Shown: positions 1-6,170 of the stretch, piece after piece
Numbering within the stretch: position 1 is the first letter of the stretch
Layout: the number at the start of each line of letters is the position of its first letter
NCBI GenBank assembly: GCA_049323615.1
Contig: JBMOPD010000005.1
Coordinates: forward strand, 1 to 16,587
From: JBMOPD01 sp049323615
Lineage (GTDB): Bacteria > Bacillota > Desulfotomaculia > Desulfotomaculales > Desulfocucumaceae
Direction: 5' to 3'
Length of the DNA: 16,587 nt
The notes under the pieces: model-generated
Seen by the model: only the letters and a program-made list of their open reading frames with translations
Database searches by the model: none
What the model was told of the DNA's origin: nothing
Made by a program: the position numbers and the translations under genes

Positions 1-232
1 ACAGGTTCCCACACTATTATCTCATAGCGCTTTTAGTTTGTCCAGCAGGGGATTGCGAAAAAGTTTTTTCGGGTTTCTTCTTACCCTCAAGCTCATCAAA
101 GGAATTTTATGTTATGCGTCAGTTCTGTTACCGGGACGTTTTTAACTTTCACCGGGCATAAAAAATAATAGAAGCTGTAACACATCAGCCCTGTCTTGAA
201 TAACTTGTAAAAAAAAGCAAAGGAGGATTAAA

Positions 233-364
233 ATGGGATACGGATACGGCGGCACTTATTTTGACGGCAGTTTCATTCTCTTCCTGATCCTGATCCTGCT
301 TGTATTTGGTACCGGCTTCGGGGGAGGATATGGCGGCGGCTACTACGGCGCCGACAAAAAATAG
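233..364 (+). CDS. Gly/Tyr-rich single-pass mini-protein, YjcZ sporulation family-like
   Basis: A 43-residue ORF with ATG at 233 and an AGGAGG ribosome binding site at 221-226, six bases upstream. The N-terminus is MGYGYGGTYFDG, residues 14-26 form a hydrophobic segment (FILFLILILLVFG), and the C-terminal third is a Gly/Tyr stretch (GGGYGGGYYG) ending ADKK. A Gly/Tyr-rich head, one short membrane helix and a total under 50 residues match the tiny YjcZ-type proteins of spore-forming Firmicutes, which are spore or membrane associated and of unknown biochemical role. It is the only plus-strand gene I support, and a strong hairpin follows the stop. The 230 bases upstream contain no promoter I can define with confidence. 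That it is a gene is fairly sure; the family name is inferred from composition. Confidence 0.68.
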   Translation: MGYGYGGTYFDGSFILFLILILLVFGTGFGGGYGGGYYGADKK

Positions 365-390
365 CCTGACGGGTTCTGGCGTTACCTTGA

Positions 391-426
391 AATAAAGTCC
401 AACGCATAGCGGCGTTGGACTTTATT
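391..426. terminator. Bidirectional intrinsic terminator
   Basis: A perfect 15-bp inverted repeat (left arm AATAAAGTCCAACGC at 391-405, right arm 412-426) encloses a 6-base loop. The A-rich start and T-rich end let it work in both directions. It lies between two convergent genes: the mini-protein ending at 364 on plus and the transporter ending at 469 on minus. Confidence 0.85.
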
Positions 427-468
427 AGTGCAATCCGGAGGAAGTACTTATTTTTGCCGGCCGGGTGA

Positions 469-1791
469 TTAAATTTTTACAGCCTCCTGATCATACCCGG
501 CATCCTTTATTTTATTCGAGTAATCGTAGGTCTTCTCACTCAAGAACAGGGTGAATACGAAGCCGATTGCCGCCAGTATGGAAAAGAAAGCGAATACCTT
601 GGTATAGAATATCCCTTCAGCGGTTTTGACCACCAGGAAGCCGGCCACCAGCGGGGCGATAAAGGATCCGAACTGGCCGAAGCCGTTGGAAAAGCCCACT
701 GCCGAGCCCACTACCTCCTTGGGATACCTGATCTGGGGATAGCCGTAAACCACCCCGAAGGAAAGGTTGACAAAGAACCCCACCAGAACCAGCATCAGGA
801 CCAGCAGCCCGTTTTCCCCCTTGGGCACCTTGGCAATCATTAGCAGCACGGGGATGCTGAGCAGGAATGAAATGGCCAGCACCGGCTTGACCCTGCCTCT
901 AAAAATCTTATCCATGGCCCAGCCCCCGGTGATCATGGCAAAGAAGGCCGCAATATAAGGAAGGGAGGCCAGTATACCCATGGATTTAATGCTGAATTTA
1001 TACTGCTCGTACAGGAAGGACGACAGCCAGCTGGTGCTTCCCCAGTAGATCCCCAGGATGCAGAACAAAGCAATGGAATAAATCCAGAAGCTGAAGTCGG
1101 TCAGCAAAATGGACAGGGTTGTGCCCAGGGACATTTTTTTCGATTCGGAAGCGCCCTTTACCTCGACCAGTCCAGCCTTGATGGCGTCATACTCCTCCTG
1201 GGTTATCCTGCCCTTGGCCAGCGATTTTTCCGGTGTGTCCTCAATAAAGTACTGCAGGATGAAGATGCCGATTACCCCCGGTATGGCCAGCAGGAAGAAT
1301 ACCGGCCTCCAGCCGCCCAAAGCGGCGGCCAGGGTGGTGACCACAATGGGTATGATGGCCGGGGCAACGGCCCAGGTGGTGGAGAAGAATCCCGTGGCCC
1401 TCCCTTTTTCCTGCACCGGAAACCAGTTGGCAATGGTTTTGTTGGCCGGGGCGAAGTGGTGGCCCTCGCCTATGCCCAGGCCCAGCCTGACCAGGAAGAA
1501 CTGGGTGTAGTTTTTAACCAGGCCGGTGACAAAGGTGACCAGTGTGAATACGCCGATGGCCGCCCCCATGACCTTCTTGGGCCCGTACTTGTCCGCCAGG
1601 AATCCGGCCAGAATCTGGGCCAGGGCGTAAGCGAAGAAGAATATCGACGCCGCCGTTCCGATCTGCTGGTGGGTTAACTTCAGGTCTTCCCGGATCAGCG
1701 GCAGAAAAGTCAGCACGCTTGTCCGGTCGAAGTAATTAATGATATACAATAGCCACAACACCACCAGAACCAGCCAACGATATTTTTTCAC
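469..1791 (-). CDS. MFS transporter, anion:cation symporter (ACS) type
   Basis: A 440-residue, 12-helix major facilitator protein that probably imports an organic anion with a cation. Visible marks are NYFDRT at residues 19-24 after helix 1 (typical of the ACS family of sugar-acid, phthalate and related permeases), the loop 2-3 motif A GFLADKYGPKKV at 63-74, and VRLGLGIGEG at 101-110 in helix 4. A central hydrophilic loop (about 184-222) joins the two six-helix halves. The start is GTG (1789-1791), supported by AAGGAGGT at about 1800-1807. It is the last gene of the catabolic operon, 120 bp after the CoA ligase, and is followed by the hairpin at 391-426. That gap is AT-rich and could hold a second promoter, though I see none clearly. 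The substrate is inferred from context: probably the carboxylate handled by the upstream enzymes. Confidence 0.88.
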   Translation of the reverse strand: MKKYRWLVLVVLWLLYIINYFDRTSVLTFLPLIREDLKLTHQQIGTAASIFFFAYALAQILAGFLADKYGPKKVMGAAIGVFTLVTFVTGLVKNYTQFFLVRLGLGIGEGHHFAPANKTIANWFPVQEKGRATGFFSTTWAVAPAIIPIVVTTLAAALGGWRPVFFLLAIPGVIGIFILQYFIEDTPEKSLAKGRITQEEYDAIKAGLVEVKGASESKKMSLGTTLSILLTDFSFWIYSIALFCILGIYWGSTSWLSSFLYEQYKFSIKSMGILASLPYIAAFFAMITGGWAMDKIFRGRVKPVLAISFLLSIPVLLMIAKVPKGENGLLVLMLVLVGFFVNLSFGVVYGYPQIRYPKEVVGSAVGFSNGFGQFGSFIAPLVAGFLVVKTAEGIFYTKVFAFFSILAAIGFVFTLFLSEKTYDYSNKIKDAGYDQEAVKI

Positions 1792-1911
1792 GCGGTAATA
1801 CCTCCTTGAAGTTTTATTGTTATGTTAATTAATTCACTTTAAACTTTTCTGAAAGATCCGGCTTTATAACAGTGCCTGCTTTAACTGCAGACACAATATA
1901 ACTTTGAATAA

Positions 1912-3225
1912 TTATTTCTTGCGCAAATCCAGCAGCCTTTTGGCTTTGAAAGCGGTCCGCTCAATAAAGCCAAAGGGCTGAACGGAAACTTCGGGGGTAA
2001 CCATAAGTTCTTCCTTCAGGGATTTTTTAAGCTTATAAGTCAGGTCTTCCAAATTTACTTCCCTGGTCTTTTCCACCACCACGGTGCACACGTCCACGCC
2101 TTTTTCCCCGTTGTGAGTCAGTTCCACCCTGTATTCATCCCCCAGGCAGTCGTAGCTGCGGATCACCTTTTCCACCTGGGCCGGGTAGAATTTGGCTCCC
2201 TTGTACACCACCAGGTCGTCGGCCCGGCCCAGGATCCCTCCCGGGGACCTGGCGTGGGTCCGGCCGCAGGCGCATGGTTCGGTAATCAGCCTGGCCATGT
2301 CGTTGGTCCAGTAGCGCACCATGGGCGTGGCTTCCCTGGCCAGGTGGGTGATCACCACCACCCCGATTTCTCCTTCGGCGCACGGCTCCATGGTGTCCGG
2401 GTTGATGATCTCGATCAGGTGGAAGTCCTCGGCCCAGTGCAGCCCGGCCTTCTCGGTGCACTCGGCGGCGAAGGTGGGGCCTATTTCCGCCAGTCCGAAA
2501 AAGTCATAGGCGTCTATGCCCAAACCGGATTCAAGCCGGGAGCGGGTGGACGCGTTCTGGGTGCCGCCCTCCCCTCCGAATGAGCCTATCCGCACGGGGA
2601 TATCGCCCGGCGCTACCCCCTCTTCGGCCAGTTTTTCGGCGATATGGAGGGCAAAGGAGGGGGTGCAGAAAATAACGTCTGCGCCCGGATTTTTAAGGTA
2701 TTGAACCTGCTTGTTGGTCATCTGGGCCCCGATGGGTATGACGAAGCAACCCATTTTGGCGGCGGCGTAATGGCTCGACATGCCGGCCACCCACAGCCCG
2801 TAGCTGAATCCGTTCTGGATGATGTGTCCCGGCCTGACGCCGAACCCCCACATCATCCTGGCGGTCACATCGGTGATATTGGCCACATCCTGATCGCTCC
2901 AGATGGTGTTTACCGGGTTGCCCGTTGTGCCCGAGGAGGGGTGCAGTTCCCGCCACTTTTCCTTGGCGGCCACGACGAACCTCCCGAAGGGCGGGTATTG
3001 GGCCTGCTCGTCCCGCAGTTCATTCTTGGTCACCACCGGCACATTCCTGATGTCGGCCAGGGTTTTCAGGTGCCCGGGCTGGAAACCTGCTTTTTGCCAC
3101 TTCTCCCGGTAAAAGGGCGAGTCCTGGTAGCAGCGGTTAATCTGCCATTTTAACCGCTCCAGCTGCAGTTCCGCCAGCTTTTTCCCGGGCATGGTTTCAA
3201 TTTCTTTCTGGTAGAAGACATCCAT
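1912..3225 (-). CDS. Phenylacetate-CoA ligase-like (PaaK family) AMP-forming acyl-CoA ligase
   Basis: A 437-residue adenylate-forming enzyme that activates a carboxylic acid to its CoA thioester using ATP. Family motifs occur in order: P-loop HPSSGTTGNP at 95-104, DFFGLAEIGP at 241-250 (the YGxxE-type motif), YWTNDMARL at 305-313 with the ribose-binding Asp, C-x-CGR at 318-321, the hinge region GRADDLVVYKGAKFYP at 333-348, and a C-terminal lysine region TAFKAKRLLD at 424-433 holding the likely catalytic Lys. Length is normal for PaaK proteins. The ATG at 3223-3225 is preceded by AAGGAAGGTGG. It starts 34 bp after the dehydrogenase stop, in the same operon. PaaK relatives act on phenylacetate, indoleacetate, other aryl acids and aliphatic acids; the substrate cannot be read here. 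Placement with an AbfD-type dehydratase suggests it makes that enzyme's CoA ester, or a precursor of it. Confidence 0.87.
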   Translation of the reverse strand: MDVFYQKEIETMPGKKLAELQLERLKWQINRCYQDSPFYREKWQKAGFQPGHLKTLADIRNVPVVTKNELRDEQAQYPPFGRFVVAAKEKWRELHPSSGTTGNPVNTIWSDQDVANITDVTARMMWGFGVRPGHIIQNGFSYGLWVAGMSSHYAAAKMGCFVIPIGAQMTNKQVQYLKNPGADVIFCTPSFALHIAEKLAEEGVAPGDIPVRIGSFGGEGGTQNASTRSRLESGLGIDAYDFFGLAEIGPTFAAECTEKAGLHWAEDFHLIEIINPDTMEPCAEGEIGVVVITHLAREATPMVRYWTNDMARLITEPCACGRTHARSPGGILGRADDLVVYKGAKFYPAQVEKVIRSYDCLGDEYRVELTHNGEKGVDVCTVVVEKTREVNLEDLTYKLKKSLKEELMVTPEVSVQPFGFIERTAFKAKRLLDLRKK

Positions 3226-3259
3226 AAACGATAACCACCTTCCTTTCCACAGTATTTTC

Positions 3260-4024
3260 TTATCCGGCCGTCCATCCGCCGTCCACCACCAGCATCTGGC
3301 CGGTAATGTAATCCGAGGCCTCCGAGGCCAGCAGCAGGGCCACGCCGGTTACGTCTTCGGGCCGGCCCAGCCGGCGCATCGGGATTTTGCCGATCACGTG
3401 GTTGTATATTTTTTCGTTGGACAGTTCGGCTTCGTTCATTGAAGTGCGTATATAGCCGGGACAGATGGAATTGACCTGGATATTGTATTTTGACCATTCC
3501 AGGGCCAGGGCCCTGGTCATCTGCACAACCCCGCCCTTTGCCGCACAGTACGGCAATACCTGCCGCTCGCCCGTGAGGCCCAGCACCGAGGCAATGTTGA
3601 TGATTTTGCCCCTCTTTCTGGGTATCATTTTCACGGCCACGGCCCGGGTGCAGAGAAACACCCCCTTTAAATTGGTATTGATCACCCTGTCCCAGTCGCT
3701 TTCCGCCAGTTCTTCGGATTTCTTGGTCACCGTCGTGCCCGCGTTGTTGACCAGTATGTCAATCTTGCCGAAGTGCGACATGACCTGGTCAACCAGTTTG
3801 TTTATTGAACCGGTGTCGCTCACATCGGCGGAAACGGGCAGGACGTCCCCTCCCAGCCCGGTTAAATGCTCCGCCACCCGGTCGCAGTCGGCCTGGCTCC
3901 GGCTGGTAATGACCACGCTGCCCCCGGCCCGGGCATAGGCCTTGGCGATGCTGCGGCCCAGCCCCCTGGTGGCGCCGGTGATAATGGCAACCTTGTCCTT
4001 TAACGCCTGCTCACTGAACAGCAT
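3260..4024 (-). CDS. Short-chain dehydrogenase/reductase (FabG/gluconate 5-dehydrogenase-like)
   Basis: A 254-residue classical SDR that oxidises or reduces an alcohol/ketone with NAD(P). It has the Rossmann motif TGATRGLG at 16-23, NNAG at 93-96, catalytic Asn118, Ser146, Tyr159 and Lys163 (YCAAK), and PG at 189-190. An Arg after the second strand (TSR, residue 42) hints at NADP(H), which is inference. The ATG at 4022-4024 lies inside the end of the upstream cysteine-rich gene, giving a 14-base overlap, and is served by GGAGGAAGG within that gene; translation is probably coupled. General similarity is to FabG and gluconate 5-dehydrogenase, which does not fix the substrate. In this operon it would interconvert an oxo acid and a hydroxy acid (or their CoA esters) around the dehydration step. 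Confidence 0.9.
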   Translation of the reverse strand: MLFSEQALKDKVAIITGATRGLGRSIAKAYARAGGSVVITSRSQADCDRVAEHLTGLGGDVLPVSADVSDTGSINKLVDQVMSHFGKIDILVNNAGTTVTKKSEELAESDWDRVINTNLKGVFLCTRAVAVKMIPRKRGKIINIASVLGLTGERQVLPYCAAKGGVVQMTRALALEWSKYNIQVNSICPGYIRTSMNEAELSNEKIYNHVIGKIPMRRLGRPEDVTGVALLLASEASDYITGQMLVVDGGWTAG

Positions 4025-4340
4025 TGCCTTCCTCCGTTAAAGAAAAGATTTTTAGCTCGAGAATTTTGGCGGCAACCACTTCAGCCAGCGCCTCCGGGTC
4101 AACTTCAAACCGTTCAATGGTATTGCCGGCCACCGTAATCACCGGGCCGGTGAATTCCGGGACGGTGGCGCAGGCGGTCGGGCACCCGTTCAGCATCAGC
4201 AGCGCCCGGATGCCCGGCTCACTCCAGCCCACAAACTTCACTCCGGCAAACTTTGCTTCCAGTTGGGACAGCAGCACCGGCGAGTCTATGGACGGGTTGC
4301 AGTTGCCGCAGAATTTGACGCCGACAAGCATGCTTTCCAT
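4011..4340 (-). CDS. Small cysteine-rich protein, possible metal or Fe-S binding
   Basis: A 109-residue protein I cannot name. It has two cysteine pairs: FCGNCNPSID (Cys11, Cys14) near the N-terminus and NGCPTACA (Cys53, Cys57) in the middle, a CxxC...CxxxC layout able to bind an Fe-S cluster or zinc or act in thiol redox. There is no signal peptide or membrane segment; the C-terminus is acidic/hydrophobic (DPEALAEVVAAKILELKIF) and probably helical. The gene starts 15 bp after the AbfD-type dehydratase stop and overlaps the SDR start by 14 bp, so it is firmly in the operon. The ATG at 4338-4340 has only a weak GGGG-type site; Met4 is an alternative. Possible roles are electron carrier, cluster delivery or maturation partner of the dehydratase, all inferred from position. 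Confidence 0.8.
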   Translation of the reverse strand: MESMLVGVKFCGNCNPSIDSPVLLSQLEAKFAGVKFVGWSEPGIRALLMLNGCPTACATVPEFTGPVITVAGNTIERFEVDPEALAEVVAAKILELKIFSLTEEGNAVQ

Positions 4341-4355
4341 GGTTCTGCGCCCCGG

Positions 4356-5786
4356 CTACTTTATGCCGGCAAGGTTTTTAGCCAGGGATTTTTTATGTTC
4401 CAGGTTGGCTTGGCGCAGCATAACCACCCGCTGGGCCTGGGGCGATCCGGCGCCGTGCATGCTTTCGGCCAGGGCGGTGCCCCCGGTCATGTTTTCGATC
4501 AGCCGGGCCATCCTGATCCTGTCCTCGGTTTTGATGGCGGCCACGCCGCGGAAAAACTTGTCCACGTATTTGCCTATCTGGGGGTGCAGCAGGTCCTTTT
4601 CCGAGGGCAGGGTGGCTATAAAGCCGCCGGCGATGTCGTGGCTGAGGCGGGCAATCTCATAGATGAACCTGGTGATGTTCTGCTTGGTGACGTTGGCCAG
4701 CAGGGGGTTGACGTAATAGGACCCGCAGGGGGTCCGGTGGCCCTCGCCGGAACAGGCGATGGAGCAGCAGTACAGGGTCTCGGTGAGGTGCACCATCTCC
4801 ACGATTTTATCCCTGATATGTGACGCCTTGGCCGCCCCGTTGTATTCCGCTATGGCGGTGGTGGCGCCGATGATCACGTCGCTTACCCCGGCCTTGCAGC
4901 CCCCGTAATTCTGGCGGTGGTAGCAGGCGAACCTTTCCACCAGGGCGCCGGCGTAGCTGTGTTCCTCGCACATAAACACCCTGTCCCAGGGGACAAAAAC
5001 ATTCTCCAGGATGGTCAGGGCCTCGCCGCCCACCGCACCGAAACGCTGGTTGCCCTGGTCGATAACCCCGAACTTTCTTTCGTCATTGGACTGCCGGCCG
5101 AAGATGTGCCACACCCCGGGGGCGTCGGTAGGCACCGCGCAGGCCACGGCATAGGCCTTGTCTTCCTCCGTCAGGGCTATGGTGGGCATAATCAGCATTT
5201 CATGGGAATTGACTATTCCCGTCTGGTGGGCCTTGGCGCCGCGAATAACAATCCCCTTCTCATTCTTGCTCACTATCCGGGTGTAAAGGTCGGGATCGGC
5301 CTGCTGGCTCGGCCGCAAGCCCCGGTCCCCCTTGGGATCGGTCATGGAGCCGGCCACCATCAGGTCGTTTTCCTGGATGTAGAGAAGGTACTGCTTGAAA
5401 CGCTGGTGATACTCGGTTTTTAACTCCTGGTCCATTTCGTAGGTCACCGAATAAAGGGCGTTCATGGCGTCAAAACCCACACAGCGCTGGAAACACGTGC
5501 CGGTCCGCTGGGCGATCATTCTGAGCATTTTCACTTTTTTAACCAGGTCTGCGGTGCTGTGGTGAATGTGGGTGAAGCGGTTTATTTTTTTGCCGGAAAT
5601 ATGCGAGTCAACGGTCATCAGGTCCTCAAAGGCAGGGTCGTGGGCCAGCTGGTAGGTCATCGAGGCCGAGTTGATGTGGGGCCTGAAAAGCGGATTGTCC
5701 ACCAGGTTCTGGACTTGCTCGCCCAGCGCATAGACCTTTAAGTTCAGTGACCGCAAACTTTCCACATATGCTTCTGCGTTTTTCAT
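4356..5786 (-). CDS. abfD: 4-hydroxybutyryl-CoA dehydratase / vinylacetyl-CoA isomerase family protein (AbfD-like)
   Basis: A 476-residue member of the HpaB/AbfD flavoprotein superfamily. The Clostridium aminobutyricum enzyme dehydrates 4-hydroxybutyryl-CoA to crotonyl-CoA with FAD and an unusual [4Fe-4S] cluster held by Cys99, Cys103, His292 and Cys299 (family knowledge). Here Cys98, Cys102 (TCFQRCVGF), His290 and Cys297 (HRQNYGGC) match that spacing exactly. Tyr294, Lys298, Glu255 and Glu441 (ESMHGAGSPQAQR, 36 residues from the C-terminus) fall at the places expected for catalytic Tyr296, Lys300, Glu257 and Glu455, from memory of that enzyme. HpaB-type oxygenases lack this ligand set, so a dehydratase is favoured over a monooxygenase. 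ATG at 5784-5786 follows AAGGAGG at 5796-5802. It is the first operon gene, behind a sigma-54 promoter. Family membership is strong; the substrate may differ from 4-hydroxybutyryl-CoA. Confidence 0.88.
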   Translation of the reverse strand: MKNAEAYVESLRSLNLKVYALGEQVQNLVDNPLFRPHINSASMTYQLAHDPAFEDLMTVDSHISGKKINRFTHIHHSTADLVKKVKMLRMIAQRTGTCFQRCVGFDAMNALYSVTYEMDQELKTEYHQRFKQYLLYIQENDLMVAGSMTDPKGDRGLRPSQQADPDLYTRIVSKNEKGIVIRGAKAHQTGIVNSHEMLIMPTIALTEEDKAYAVACAVPTDAPGVWHIFGRQSNDERKFGVIDQGNQRFGAVGGEALTILENVFVPWDRVFMCEEHSYAGALVERFACYHRQNYGGCKAGVSDVIIGATTAIAEYNGAAKASHIRDKIVEMVHLTETLYCCSIACSGEGHRTPCGSYYVNPLLANVTKQNITRFIYEIARLSHDIAGGFIATLPSEKDLLHPQIGKYVDKFFRGVAAIKTEDRIRMARLIENMTGGTALAESMHGAGSPQAQRVVMLRQANLEHKKSLAKNLAGIK

Positions 5787-5924
5787 TTCCCTTTTCCTCC
5801 TTTATAATTTTTTTGTTCCGGGGATCCTCCCAACCCTTAACTTTTTTCCGGATCTCCGGGTCCCGCCAAAAATCACTTATCCACTTCCGCGGGTAGGCAA
5901 AGATTGATTGTATCTGATCTGATT

Positions 5925-5940
5925 AGCAACATTTATGCCT
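5925..5940 (-). promoter_or_regulatory. Sigma-54 (-24/-12) promoter of the AbfD-type operon
   Basis: On the minus strand AGGCATAAATGTTGCT fits the sigma-54 consensus TGGCACG-N4-TTGCW, with GG and GC separated by exactly ten bases. The start of transcription would be near 5914, about 128 bases before the dehydratase ATG. A sigma-54 activator gene lies immediately upstream, which makes a chance match unlikely. Confidence 0.78.
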
Positions 5941-5957
5941 TTCCCGGGCAAAAAATA

Positions 5958-5981
5958 AAAACCCCTCCCAAAAGGGGTTTT
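5958..5981 (-). terminator. Intrinsic terminator after the sigma-54 activator gene
   Basis: A 9-bp stem (AAAACCCCT at 5958-5966 with AGGGGTTTT at 5973-5981) and 6-base loop. Read on the minus strand, the stem's T-run continues as TTTTTATTTTTT. It ends the activator transcript about 190 bp after its stop and just before the -24 element, insulating the sigma-54 promoter from read-through. Confidence 0.8.
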
Positions 5982-6033
5982 GGCGGGGATTTTCCATAAA
6001 TACCCATGGCCGCCCCGTTATATAAATGTAACA

Positions 6034-6119
6034 TATTGCTACACTGTTGTCCTGCGCTACACTGTTGCAACAGTTCTTAAAATTGCAGTACCGGCTGGAA
6101 ACTGTCTCGTTTAGCTACA
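6034..6119. promoter_or_regulatory. Probable upstream activator sites (TGTTGCWACA palindromes)
   Basis: A perfect 14-bp palindrome, ACTGTTGCAACAGT, lies at 6061-6074. Related copies are TATTGCTACA at 6034-6043 and TTTAGCTACA at 6110-6119. The 12-mer GCTACACTGTTG occurs twice, at 6038-6049 and 6056-6067, exactly 18 bp apart. The palindrome centre is about 150 bp upstream of the predicted sigma-54 start, a usual distance for an enhancer. The sites lie in the 3' region of the activator gene, upstream of its terminator. Binding by the adjacent Fis-type activator is inferred. Confidence 0.65.
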
Positions 6120-6170
6120 ATATTTTGTCGTAAAAGGATAACAGAAAACTTTAATCCCCAATCCCTTCTA

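Noticed and set aside
22..96. 24-codon basic minus-strand ORF (MSLRVRRNPKKLFRNPLLDK and four more residues)
   Set aside because: It has no ribosome binding site, is very short, and no family is recognisable; it may be chance.
1809..1911. Sigma-54 or sigma-A promoter before the MFS gene
   Set aside because: Apart from AT-rich sequence, the GGCAC at this site has no TTGC at the required distance and no convincing -35/-10 pair was found.
4356..5786. Annotation as 4-hydroxyphenylacetate 3-monooxygenase (HpaB)
   Set aside because: Same superfamily, but the complete Cys/Cys/His/Cys cluster ligand set and anaerobic gene context favour the AbfD branch.
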